A DNA stretch of 24,102 nt, taken from positions 1 through 24,102 of the forward strand of contig CAIWCQ010000209.1 in NCBI GenBank assembly GCA_903911165.1, in the 5' to 3' direction. Source of the DNA: an uncultured Actinomycetes bacterium (GTDB lineage: Bacteria; Actinomycetota; Actinomycetes; Mycobacteriales; Mycobacteriaceae). The translations under genes and the position numbers were made by a program. The notes under the pieces were generated by a model. It worked only from the letters and a program-made list of their open reading frames with translations, ran no database searches and was not told where the DNA came from. Shown in pieces: positions 7,633-15,153 of the stretch. The number at the start of each line of letters is the position of its first letter. Within the stretch, counting starts at the first letter, position 1.

Positions 7633-7639
7633 TGGCGCC

Positions 7640-8377
7640 GTGTACCGAGTATTTGAAGCGCTCGATGAGCTGAGCGCGATTGTCGAAGAGGCCCGCGGTG
7701 TGCCAATGACCGCCGGCTGCGTCGTCCCCCGCGGGGACGTGCTGGAACTGGTCGATGACATCAAGGACGCGATCCCCGGTGAACTCGACGACGCCCAGGA
7801 TGTGCTGGATGCGCGTGACTCGCTGCTCAACGAGGCCAAGGAGCACGCGGACTCCACCGTGACCGGCGCCAACGCCGAAGCAGAGTCCCTACTCAGCCAC
7901 GCGCGCGCGGAGGCGGACCGGGTGCTCTCCGACGCGAAATCCCAGGCCGACCGGATGGTGACTGAATCACGCGCCCACAGTGAGCGCATGGTGGGCGAGG
8001 CCCGCGAAGAGGCTTCCCGGCTGGCGACCACAGCCAAGCGCGACTACGAGGCGGCCACCAGTCGGGCTAAGGCCGAGGCCGACCGTCTCGTCGAGAGCGG
8101 CAACATCTCCTACGAGAACGCCGTCCAGGAAGGCATCAAGGAGCAGCAGCGGATGGTGTCTCAGACCGAGGTGGTTCAGGCCGCTCACGGCGAGTCCACT
8201 CGGCTCATCGATGCCGCCCACGCCGAGGCCGACCGGCTTCGGGGCGAGTGCGATATCTACGTCGACAACAAGCTGGCCCAGTTCGAGGATTACCTCAACG
8301 GCACCCTGCGCTCGGTCAGCCGCGGACGGCATCAACTGCGCACGGCGGCCGGCACCCACGACTACGTGCAGCACTGA
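7640..8377 (+). CDS. sepIVA: SepIVA, DivIVA-domain septation protein
   Basis: The protein has 245 residues from GTG (MYRVFEALDELSAIVEEARG). It closely resembles Rv2927c throughout, including VVPRGDVLELVDDIKDAIPG and the C-terminus GRGRHQLRTAAGTHDY. The body from about 50 to 215 is Ala/Glu/Arg-rich heptad-type coiled coil with repeated AEADR blocks and no membrane segment. In mycobacteria SepIVA localises to the septum and subpolar region and is needed for division; it probably polymerises on the membrane. It has its own ribosome site. Three 22-bp tandem repeats follow the stop by 6 bp. It is distinct from Wag31, which begins with a different conserved N-terminus. Confidence 0.95.
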   Translation: MYRVFEALDELSAIVEEARGVPMTAGCVVPRGDVLELVDDIKDAIPGELDDAQDVLDARDSLLNEAKEHADSTVTGANAEAESLLSHARAEADRVLSDAKSQADRMVTESRAHSERMVGEAREEASRLATTAKRDYEAATSRAKAEADRLVESGNISYENAVQEGIKEQQRMVSQTEVVQAAHGESTRLIDAAHAEADRLRGECDIYVDNKLAQFEDYLNGTLRSVSRGRHQLRTAAGTHDYVQH

Positions 8378-8383
8378 CTTAAG

Positions 8384-8448
8384 TCTTTTAGAGAACCGGG
8401 CGGAATCTTTTAGCGAACCGGGCGGAATCTTTTAGCGAACCGGGCGGC
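8384..8448. repeat. Three tandem copies of a 22-bp unit downstream of sepIVA
   Basis: Copies start at 8384, 8406 and 8428. Each has the core TCTTTTAG then GAACCGGGCGG; copy 1 has one A/C difference and copy 3 diverges at its last base. The tract starts 6 bp after the sepIVA stop and fills most of the gap before the DUF177 promoter. It lacks the inverted symmetry expected of a terminator. Confidence 0.95.
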
Positions 8449-8482
8449 CTGACCGCGAGGTTCGGGGCTCCGACAGCGCCGA

Positions 8483-8488
8483 TAGGAT
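8483..8488 (+). promoter_or_regulatory. -10 element for leaderless DUF177 transcript
   Basis: TAGGAT (context CGCCGATAGGAT) ends 6 bp before the ATG at 8495, so transcription would start at or within a base of the start codon. No Shine-Dalgarno is present. This is the standard arrangement of leaderless mycobacterial genes. Confidence 0.6.
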
Positions 8489-8494
8489 CGCAGC

Positions 8495-9094
8495 ATGTCG
8501 ACGCGTCGAAGATCAGGACCGCATCCTGATCTGAGTTCGCCACTGGTGTTCGACATATCGCGGCTGGGTCGGCGTCCGGGCTCCATGCTGACCGTCAGCC
8601 AGACCGTGCCCAGTCCGCTGCGCATCGGGTTGGATCTCATCGCGATCGAACCCGATGCGGAGATGGATCTCGATCTTCGGTTCGAGTCGGTGTCGGAGGG
8701 CGTGCTGGTCTCCGGCACCGTGCACGCACCGACCCGTGGTGAGTGTTCGCGATGCCTGGGACCGATCACCGATGAGGTCGAGATCGCGCTCACCGAGTTG
8801 TTCGCCTACCCCGACAGCGTCACCGAGTCCACGACGGAATCCGACGAAGTCGGCCGCGTGATCGACGAGACCGTTGATCTCGCACAGCCGATCGTCGACG
8901 CCGTTGGTTTGGCGCTACCTTTCGTCGCGCTGTGCGCCGAGGACTGCCCCGGGCTGTGTTCGCACTGCGGGGTGGCTCTGGCCACCGCCGAAGCCGGCCA
9001 CAGCCACGAGATCATCGACCCGCGCTGGGCCAAACTCGCCGATCTGCGTTCCCTCGACCCGGATGGGACCGATCCGGACGGAACGCCGTCGTGA
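8495..9094 (+). CDS. DUF177 (YceD family) protein, Rv2926c-like
   Basis: The protein has 199 residues. DUF177/YceD proteins are linked to 23S rRNA accumulation and ribosome assembly in bacteria and plastids; the exact role in mycobacteria is unknown. Conserved landmarks are the N-terminal [12 protein letters not shown] and the C84-x2-C87 pair ([10 protein letters not shown]). A second cluster has C147, C151, C155 and C158 ([12 protein letters not shown]); with the first pair this suggests metal binding. The C-terminus contains a perfect peptide duplication, DPDGT twice (9056-9085), before the stop. The stop overlaps the rnc GTG (GTGA), coupling it to RNase III as in M. tuberculosis. The gene is probably the start of a long operon reaching acyP. 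Confidence 0.93.
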   Translation: MSTRRRSGPHPDLSSPLVFDISRLGRRPGSMLTVSQTVPSPLRIGLDLIAIEPDAEMDLDLRFESVSEGVLVSGTVHAPTRGECSRCLGPITDEVEIALTELFAYPDSVTESTTESDEVGRVIDETVDLAQPIVDAVGLALPFVALCAEDCPGLCSHCGVALATAEAGHSHEIIDPRWAKLADLRSLDPDGTDPDGTPS

Positions 9095-9807
9095 CCGCCG
9101 CGCGGGCGGACCTGCTGCGCGCCCTGGGCGTCGACCTGCCGGCCGAGTTGTTGACGCTGGCGCTCACGCACCGCAGCTACGCCTACGAGAACGGCGGTCT
9201 GCCCACCAACGAACGTCTCGAACTGCTCGGTGACGCCGTGTTGGGTCTGGTGATCGTCGAGGAACTGTTCCGGCGCCATCCCGACAACTCCGAAGGGGAT
9301 CTGGCCAAGCTGCGCAACAGCATCGTCAACAGCCACGCACTGGCCGGGGTGGCCCGCGGCCTGACCGGGACGGGTCTCGGCGAGTATGTCCTGCTGGGGC
9401 GTGGCGAGATTCAGACCGGCGGACACGGCAAGTCGTCCATCCTGGCCGACACGGTGGAGTCCCTGATCGGTGCGGTGTACCTGCAACACGGACTGCAGGG
9501 CGCCCAGCAGGTGATCCTGAGCCTGTTCGACGATCTCCTCAACACCGCCCCGACCCTCGGTGCGGCCCTGGAGTGGAAGTCCAGCCTGCAGGAACTCACG
9601 GCGGCCCGCGGTCTCGGGGTGCCCCGGTACGAGGTCACCTCCGAGGGCCCCGATCACGAACGGTGGTACTCGGCAGCGGTCTACGTCGAAGGACGGGTGT
9701 GCGGCCGCGGCGATGGACAGTCCAAGAAGATCGCGGAAACCAACGCCGCCGCGCAGGCCTGGACCGCCCTGGATTCGGTACCGGCGGCCGCAGATCCGGA
9801 TGCCTGA
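9091..9807 (+). CDS. rnc: Ribonuclease III
   Basis: The protein has 238 residues from the GTG that overlaps the DUF177 stop; an open frame extends upstream to 8932, but that part is DUF177 coding. RNase III cuts double-stranded RNA, including rRNA precursors. The signature NERLELLGD is at 40-48 with metal ligands E44 and D48; D120 and E123 ([12 protein letters not shown]) complete the site. A C-terminal double-stranded-RNA-binding domain follows ([13 protein letters not shown] ... [14 protein letters not shown]). Length and N-terminus ([20 protein letters not shown]) match mycobacterial RNase III. The last 8 bases overlap mutM. Confidence 0.97.
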   Translation: MTAARADLLRALGVDLPAELLTLALTHRSYAYENGGLPTNERLELLGDAVLGLVIVEELFRRHPDNSEGDLAKLRNSIVNSHALAGVARGLTGTGLGEYVLLGRGEIQTGGHGKSSILADTVESLIGAVYLQHGLQGAQQVILSLFDDLLNTAPTLGAALEWKSSLQELTAARGLGVPRYEVTSEGPDHERWYSAAVYVEGRVCGRGDGQSKKIAETNAAAQAWTALDSVPAAADPDA

Positions 9808-10681
9808 GCTTCCTGAAGTCGAGGTGGTGCGGCGGGGCCTGCAGGCGCATATCGCCGGCCGGACGGTTACCGCGGTGCAGGTGCTTCACCCGCGCGCGGT
9901 CCGTCGGCACGAACCCGGCGCCGCAGACCTCGTCGCGCGGTTACGCGGCGCTCGGATCACCGGGACGGACCGGCGCGGAAAGTATCTATGGCTGTCGATC
10001 AGCTCAGACGGGAACGACGATGGTGCCGCGCTGGTGGTGCATCTGGGGATGAGCGGCCAGATGCTGCTTGGTGCGCTCGAACGTACCGAGCACCTGCGGA
10101 TCGCGGTGATGCTCGACGACGGCACCGCGTTGAACTTCGTCGATCAACGCACCTTCGGCGGGTGGCAGCTGGCCGAACTGGTTAGCGTGGACGGCAGCCG
10201 GGTGCCCGAACCCGTGGCGCACATCGCCCGCGACCCCCTGGATCCACGTTTTGACCGCGAGGCCGTCGTTAATGTTATGCGGCGCAAGCATTCTGAGATC
10301 AAACGCCTACTCCTCGACCAGACGGTGGTGTCTGGAATCGGCAACATCTACGCCGACGAGGCGCTCTGGCGGGCCGGGGTCAACGGTGCCCGCATCGCCG
10401 ACAAACTGACCCGTCGGCAACTGGGGGAGTTGCTCGACTCCGCGGCCGAGGTGATGCGCGAGGCACTCGGACAGGGCGGCACATCGTTTGATTCGCTGTA
10501 CGTCAACGTCAACGGTCAATCCGGATATTTCGACCGCTCGCTGAACGTCTACGGCCGCGAAGGCCGCCACTGCCGGCGTTGCGGTGCGGTGATCCGCCGG
10601 GCGAAGTTCATGAACCGCTCGTCTTTCTATTGCCCCGTCTGCCAGACCCTCCCGCGCCAGCCGCGGCCGCGCACACGGTAG
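9800..10681 (+). CDS. mutM: Formamidopyrimidine-DNA glycosylase MutM/Fpg
   Basis: This 293-residue base-excision-repair enzyme removes 8-oxoguanine and formamidopyrimidines and nicks the abasic site. The start [13 protein letters not shown] supplies the catalytic N-terminal Pro (after Met removal) and Glu. Lys61 in RRGKYLWL is the conserved Lys (E. coli Lys57). LGMSGQML and the helix-two-turn-helix region ([17 protein letters not shown]) follow. The C-terminal zinc finger has C258, C261, C278 and C281 (HCRRCG ... FYCPVCQ). The ATG at 9800 overlaps rnc by 8 bp. The gene corresponds to Rv2924c. All catalytic features are intact. Confidence 0.97.
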   Translation: MPELPEVEVVRRGLQAHIAGRTVTAVQVLHPRAVRRHEPGAADLVARLRGARITGTDRRGKYLWLSISSDGNDDGAALVVHLGMSGQMLLGALERTEHLRIAVMLDDGTALNFVDQRTFGGWQLAELVSVDGSRVPEPVAHIARDPLDPRFDREAVVNVMRRKHSEIKRLLLDQTVVSGIGNIYADEALWRAGVNGARIADKLTRRQLGELLDSAAEVMREALGQGGTSFDSLYVNVNGQSGYFDRSLNVYGREGRHCRRCGAVIRRAKFMNRSSFYCPVCQTLPRQPRPRTR

Positions 10682-10690
10682 AACAAACCC

Positions 10691-11104
10691 ATGACGGAGC
10701 TTTGGGTGGAACGCACGGGGATCCGCCGCTACACCGGCCGCAGCAGCCGGGGCGCGGAGGTCCTGATCGGTTCGGAGAGCGACGAGGCGGTGTTCACCCC
10801 CGGCGAACTGCTGAAAATCGCGCTGGCCGGCTGCAGCGGACTGAGCAGCGATCAGCCGCTGCGCCGCCGCCTCGGTGACGACTACCGCGCGGTGATCCGG
10901 GTTGCCGGGCCGGCCGACCGCGACGAGGAGCGCTACCCGCGGCTGACTGAGACCCTGGAGATCGATCTGACGGGATTGTCCGACGGGGACAAAGAGCGCC
11001 TGCTGCTGGTGATCAACCGCGCCATCGACGGAGTGTGCACGGTCGGGCGCACGCTCAAGGCGGGCGCGGAGATCTCCTTCGAGGTTGCCGACACTGGGCT
11101 ATGA
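10691..11104 (+). CDS. OsmC/Ohr family peroxiredoxin-like protein (Rv2923c-like)
   Basis: The protein has 137 residues from the ATG at 10691, 9 bp after mutM. OsmC/Ohr proteins reduce organic hydroperoxides with a Cys pair. C48 (LKIALAGCSGLSSD) and C116 (DGVCTVGRTLKAG) are in the expected places. Arg and Glu partners also appear available (R12/R13 and E39). The ribosome site is weak, so translation may depend on coupling to mutM. Its last codons (D-T-G-L-stop) are the source of the 17-bp tandem repeat that follows: the stop TGA (11102-11104) overlaps an ATG at 11101. The substrate is not known. Confidence 0.88.
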   Translation: MTELWVERTGIRRYTGRSSRGAEVLIGSESDEAVFTPGELLKIALAGCSGLSSDQPLRRRLGDDYRAVIRVAGPADRDEERYPRLTETLEIDLTGLSDGDKERLLLVINRAIDGVCTVGRTLKAGAEISFEVADTGL

Positions 11105-11174
11105 CGGACACTGGGCCATGATCGATACTGGGCCATGATCGATACTGGGCCATGATCGATACTGGGCCATGACT
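11093..11174 (+). repeat. 17-bp tandem repeat forming an ATGA mini-ORF relay between the OsmC-like gene and acyP
   Basis: Four full copies of ACTGGGCCATGATCGAT-type sequence begin at 11093, 11110, 11127 and 11144; a partial fifth begins at 11161. Copy 1 holds the OsmC-gene stop and the partial copy holds the acyP ATG. Each unit contains ATGA. The ATGs at 11101, 11118, 11135 and 11152 open six-codon frames (MTDTGP, then MIDTGP three times). Each frame ends in a TGA overlapping the next ATG; the last stop overlaps the acyP start at 11169. The 17-nt period shifts frame by -1 at each step. Confidence 0.97.
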
Positions 11175-11465
11175 GCTCTCGAGCCCGTCCGCCTGACCGC
11201 CTGGGTGCACGGCCACGTCCAAGGCGTGGGTTTCCGTTGGTGGACCCGCTCCCGGGCCCTTGAGCTGGGCCTGGATGGCTATGCGAGCAACCAGCCCGAC
11301 GGCCGGGTGCTGGTGGTCGCCCAGGGGCAGCGGGTGGCCCGCGAAGCACTGCTGGCGCTCCTACGGGGCGGTGGTACGCCCGGTTCGGTGCAGACCGTCA
11401 TCGCCGAGTTCACCTCGCCGGGACAGGACGCGACACCGGTGGAGTCGGGCTTCCGCGAGCGCTGA
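11169..11465 (+). CDS. acyP: Acylphosphatase
   Basis: This 98-residue enzyme hydrolyses carboxyl-phosphate bonds such as those in acetyl phosphate or 1,3-bisphosphoglycerate. The family motif [17 protein letters not shown] supplies catalytic Arg23, and Asn41 is in [11 protein letters not shown]. The start and N-terminus (VRLTAWVHG) match Rv2922A. The start codon lies in the last, partial copy of the 17-bp repeat and has no good Shine-Dalgarno, so translation may depend on ribosomes arriving through the mini-ORF chain or from the OsmC-like gene. smc follows after 26 bp. Confidence 0.95.
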   Translation: MTALEPVRLTAWVHGHVQGVGFRWWTRSRALELGLDGYASNQPDGRVLVVAQGQRVAREALLALLRGGGTPGSVQTVIAEFTSPGQDATPVESGFRER

Positions 11466-11477
11466 GCTCCTCGCCGG

Positions 11478-11483
11478 TAGGCT
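11478..11483 (+). promoter_or_regulatory. Candidate -10 element before smc
   Basis: TAGGCT in the context CGCCGGTAGGCT ends 8 bp before the GTG at 11492, giving a leaderless or nearly leaderless smc mRNA. The context is almost identical to those at 4890-4901 and 8477-8488. Confidence 0.5.
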
Positions 11484-11491
11484 CGCACGAC

Positions 11492-14400
11492 GTGTACCTC
11501 AAGAGTCTGACGCTGAAGGGTTTCAAGTCCTTCGCGTCGCCGACGACTCTGCGTTTCGAACCCGGTATCACCTGCGTGGTCGGGCCGAATGGCTCCGGTA
11601 AGTCCAACGTCGTCGACGCCCTGGCCTGGGTGATGGGCGAGCAGGGCGCCAAGACCCTGCGCGGCGGAAAGATGGAAGACGTCATTTTCGCCGGCACCTC
11701 CTCGCGTGCCCCGCTGGGCCGGGCCGAGGTCACCCTGACCATCGACAACTCCGACGGCCTGCTGCCGATCGACTATTCCGAGGTGTCGATCACCCGAAGG
11801 ATGTTCCGCGACGGCGCCGGCGAGTACGAGATCAACGGCAACAGCTGCCGGCTGATGGACGTCCAGGAACTCCTCAGTGACTCCGGTATCGGCCGGGAAA
11901 TGCACGTCATCGTCGGGCAGGGTCGACTGGCGCAGATCCTCGAGTCGCGTCCGGAGGACCGCCGCGCCTTCATCGAGGAGGCGGCCGGGGTGCTCAAGCA
12001 CCGCAAGCGCAAGGAGAAGGCGCTGCGCAAATTGGACGCCACCGCGGCCAATCTGGCCCGGCTCAGCGACCTGACCACCGAACTGCGCCGTCAACTCAAG
12101 CCGCTGGGCCGGCAGGCCGAGATGGCAAGGCGCGCAGCCACAATCCAGGCCGACCTGCGCGACGCCCGGCTTCGGCTGGCCGCCGATGACCTTCTCATCC
12201 GCCGAGGCGAGTTCGCCGGTGCCGACGACATCGAGACCACGCTGCGACGCGAGCACGACGAAGCCACCGCACGGCTGGCGACGGCATCGGAACAACTCGC
12301 CGCCGGTGAAGCCGCCGTCGCCTCGCTGTCGTCGCGATCCGAGGCCGCACAGCAGACCTGGTTTGGGCTCTCGGCACTGGCCGAGCGGGTCGGCGCCACG
12401 GTGCGTATCGCCTCCGAACGAGAGCAGTACCTGGAGGCGGAGCCAGCTGTGAGCACCGGTCCGGATCCCGATGCGCTCGACGCCGAGGCCGATGAGGTAG
12501 CTGAGCAGGAGCGTGGACTGCTCGCCGAACTTGGCGGTGCCCGATCGGCACTGGAGGCCGCGCGGGTCGAACTCACCGCGAAGGAGAGCGCGGCCACCGA
12601 GGCCGAACGCGCGCATCTGGCCGCTGTGCGGGCCGAGGCAGACCGTCGGGAAGGTCTGGCCCGGCTGACCGGTCAGGTGGAGACCGGCCGTGCCCGGGTC
12701 GAGTCGATCGACGACACCGTGGCACGGCTGACCGCCGCGATCGATGAGGCCGCGGCCCGCACCGAGGCGGCACGGGCCGAGTTTGAGACCATCCAGAGCC
12801 GAATCGGCGAACTCGACCAGGGTGAGGTGGGCCTCGACGAGCACCACGACCGATCGGTGGCCTCGATGCGCGCCGCCGACGAACGGGTGGCGGAACTGCA
12901 GGCCGCCGAACGTTCCGCCGAACGGCAGGTGGCCTCGTTACAGGCCCGGATCGATGCGCTCGCAGTGGGACTCGAACGCCGGGACGGCGCCGCGTGGCTC
13001 CTGGAAAACCGCAGTAGCGCAGGGCTTTTCGGAACCATCGCCACGCTGGTGAAGGTCCGCGCCGGCTTCGAAGCGGCACTGGCCGCGGTACTCGGCGCGG
13101 CGGCCGACGCGGTGGCGGCCGACGACTTTGGTGCAGCTCGGTCGGCGGTGCGCGCCCTCAAGGACGTTGACGGCGGACGCGCTGCCATTGTGTTGGCGGA
13201 CTGGCCGATGCCAGCGGGCCAGGACCTCGGTTCGCTTCCCGATGGTGCCCGCTGGGCCATTGATCTCATCGAGGCGCCGCCGCGACTGCAGGGCGCCATG
13301 ACGGCCATGCTGGCCGGGGTGGCCGTCGTCGACGACATCGGCGCCGCACTGGACCTGGTCTCGGAGCGTCCTGGGCTGCGCGCGGTGACCCGCGACGGCG
13401 ACCTGGTGGGTGCGGGCCGGGTGGACGGCGGCTCCGGCCGCAAGCCCAGCACTCTGGAAATCACCGGCGAAATCGAGAAGGCCCGGACCGAACTCCTCGC
13501 CGCCGAGACCCAGGTCGCCCAGCTTGCCGCGGCGCTGGCGGGCGCCGTTGCCGAGCAAGCCGACCGCAAGGACGCCGCCGAGCAGGCGCTCGCAGCGCTC
13601 AACGAGTCCGACGCCGCAATGTCGGCGATCTACGAGCAACTTGGCCGACTCGGCCAGGAGGTCCGACTGGCCGAGGAGGAGTGGCGCCGGCTGCAGACGC
13701 AGCGCGACGAACTCGAGTCCGGCCGGGTGCAGACAGTCACCGAACTCACCGAACTCGAGGCGCGACTGCGTGCCGCCCAGGAGAGCCAGACCGTCGTCGA
13801 GACGTCGCCGGGGGAACGAAGTCAGATGCAAGCCTTGGCGGAACAGGCTCGCGCATTTGAGGTTGAGGCTCGGCTGGCGGTGCGCACCGCCGAGGAACGC
13901 GCGAATGCCGTTCGCGGACGGGCGGATTCGCTTCGGCGATCGGCGTCGGCGGAGCGCGATACTCGTCTGCGCGCGCAACAGGCCCGCGCCGCGCGTCAGC
14001 ATGCCGCGGAGGTTGCCGCCACGGTTGCCGAGACCGGCCGCCGCGTTGCCGCGCACCTCGTGGTCGTCGTGGGAGCGGCCTCGCGGGTGCGGGACCAGCT
14101 CGCCGCGGAGCGCCTGGAGCGTGCCGCCGCGATGACCGCAGCGCGCGCGGAGGTCGCCGAGCTCAACACCCGCATCAGTGCGTTGACCGAATCCCTGCAC
14201 CGCGACGAGGTCGCCAAGGCCCAGGCCGAGCTGCGCATCGAACAGCTCGAGCAAATGGTGCTCGAGCAGTTCGGCATGGCCGGTGATGATCTCCTCGCCG
14301 AGTACGGCCCGGAGGTGTTGTTGCCACCGACGGAGTTGGAGTTGGCCGAGTACGCCCAGGCCCGCGAGCGCGGCGAAACGGTGACCGCGCCGGTGCCGAT

Positions 14401-15085
14401 GCCGTTCGACCGGCCCACCCAGGAGCGTCGCGCCAAACGCGCCGAACGTGAACTCGCCGAACTCGGCCGGGTGAATCCACTGGCGCTGGAGGAGTTCGCC
14501 GCACTCGAGGAGCGCTACAACTTCCTGTCCACCCAACTCGAGGACGTCAAGGCCGCCCGAAAAGACCTCCTCGACGTGATCGCCGGTGTCGATGAACGGA
14601 TCCTGCAGGTGTTCTCCGAGGCTTATGCCGACGTCGAGCGGGAGTTCTCCAAGGTGTTCGCCACGCTGTTCCCCGGCGGGGAGGGACGGCTGCTGCTGAC
14701 CGATCCCAGTGACATGTTGTCCACCGGTGTCGAGGTAGAGGCCCGCCCGCCGGGCAAGAAGGTCAAACGGCTTTCCCTGCTGTCCGGCGGGGAGAAGTCG
14801 CTGACTGCGGTGGCCATGTTGGTCGCGATCTTCCGGGCGCGTCCCTCACCGTTTTATGTCATGGACGAAGTCGAGGCCGCCCTCGACGAGGCCAACCTGG
14901 GTCGCCTGATCGGATTGTTCGAGCAGTTGCGCACTCAGTCCCAGCTGATCGTGATCACTCACCAGAAGGCGACCATGGAGGTCGCCGACGCGCTGTACGG
15001 GGTGTCGATGCAGGGTGACGGCATCACCGCGGTGATCTCCCAGCGGATGCGCGGGGAGGATCTGGTCGGCAGCGCTAGTCCGTAG
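11492..15085 (+). CDS. smc: Chromosome segregation ATPase SMC
   Basis: The 1197-residue condensin subunit is full length for the family (about 1150-1200). It organises and segregates the chromosome with ScpA and ScpB. The N-terminal head ([17 protein letters not shown]) has Walker A GPNGSGKS near 31-38. The first coiled coil runs to about 490, the hinge spans about 505-660 ([39 protein letters not shown]), and the return coiled coil follows. The C-terminal head carries the LSGGEKS signature at 1097 and Walker B with D1125-E1126 ([12 protein letters not shown]). The start is GTG at 11492, with a TAGGCT -10 just upstream. In M. tuberculosis ftsY follows directly; here two genes intervene. Several long antisense frames in the coiled coils are composition artefacts. 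Confidence 0.98.
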   Translation: MYLKSLTLKGFKSFASPTTLRFEPGITCVVGPNGSGKSNVVDALAWVMGEQGAKTLRGGKMEDVIFAGTSSRAPLGRAEVTLTIDNSDGLLPIDYSEVSITRRMFRDGAGEYEINGNSCRLMDVQELLSDSGIGREMHVIVGQGRLAQILESRPEDRRAFIEEAAGVLKHRKRKEKALRKLDATAANLARLSDLTTELRRQLKPLGRQAEMARRAATIQADLRDARLRLAADDLLIRRGEFAGADDIETTLRREHDEATARLATASEQLAAGEAAVASLSSRSEAAQQTWFGLSALAERVGATVRIASEREQYLEAEPAVSTGPDPDALDAEADEVAEQERGLLAELGGARSALEAARVELTAKESAATEAERAHLAAVRAEADRREGLARLTGQVETGRARVESIDDTVARLTAAIDEAAARTEAARAEFETIQSRIGELDQGEVGLDEHHDRSVASMRAADERVAELQAAERSAERQVASLQARIDALAVGLERRDGAAWLLENRSSAGLFGTIATLVKVRAGFEAALAAVLGAAADAVAADDFGAARSAVRALKDVDGGRAAIVLADWPMPAGQDLGSLPDGARWAIDLIEAPPRLQGAMTAMLAGVAVVDDIGAALDLVSERPGLRAVTRDGDLVGAGRVDGGSGRKPSTLEITGEIEKARTELLAAETQVAQLAAALAGAVAEQADRKDAAEQALAALNESDAAMSAIYEQLGRLGQEVRLAEEEWRRLQTQRDELESGRVQTVTELTELEARLRAAQESQTVVETSPGERSQMQALAEQARAFEVEARLAVRTAEERANAVRGRADSLRRSASAERDTRLRAQQARAARQHAAEVAATVAETGRRVAAHLVVVVGAASRVRDQLAAERLERAAAMTAARAEVAELNTRISALTESLHRDEVAKAQAELRIEQLEQMVLEQFGMAGDDLLAEYGPEVLLPPTELELAEYAQARERGETVTAPVPMPFDRPTQERRAKRAERELAELGRVNPLALEEFAALEERYNFLSTQLEDVKAARKDLLDVIAGVDERILQVFSEAYADVEREFSKVFATLFPGGEGRLLLTDPSDMLSTGVEVEARPPGKKVKRLSLLSGGEKSLTAVAMLVAIFRARPSPFYVMDEVEAALDEANLGRLIGLFEQLRTQSQLIVITHQKATMEVADALYGVSMQGDGITAVISQRMRGEDLVGSASP

Positions 15086-15128
15086 CCGCAGTTCTGTGCG
15101 GGGGCCAAATCCTGTCAGACGTTCGTCC

Positions 15129-15134
15129 TATTAT
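15129..15134 (+). promoter_or_regulatory. -10 element of the 13E12-family gene
   Basis: TATTAT lies 7 bp before the ATG at 15142, so the transcript is probably leaderless. Its last T is the first base of the LexA box, so LexA binding would block RNA polymerase. Confidence 0.55.
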
Positions 15135-15153
15135 CGAACACATGTTCGATAAT
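15130..15153. promoter_or_regulatory. LexA binding site (mycobacterial SOS box) over the start of the 13E12-family gene
   Basis: A perfect 24-bp palindrome has 11-bp arms (15130-15140 and 15143-15153) around CA. Its core, TCGAACACATGTTCGA at 15134-15149, fits the mycobacterial SOS box TCGAAC-N4-GTTCGA at every fixed base. It spans the end of the TATTAT -10, the expected transcription start and the ATG. Some M. tuberculosis 13E12-family genes are, as I recall, reported LexA targets. Confidence 0.9.

Noticed and set aside
8384..8448. Rho-independent terminator for sepIVA
   Set aside because: The T-rich TCTTTTAG lies before, not after, the GC-rich block, and the repeats are direct, not inverted.
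8932..9090. Upstream extension of rnc
   Set aside because: It lies wholly within the conserved Cys-containing part of DUF177; the GTG at 9091 gives the family N-terminus.
11279..12847. Long antisense open frame (522 codons) opposite acyP and the first part of smc
   Set aside because: It is the shadow of smc codon bias in GC-rich coiled coil; it shows no domain, and the plus strand has unmistakable SMC motifs.
12938..14536. Antisense open frame of 532 codons opposite the smc hinge and coiled coil
   Set aside because: Low-complexity His/Arg/Gly-rich translation with no family signature; coding on the plus strand is certain.
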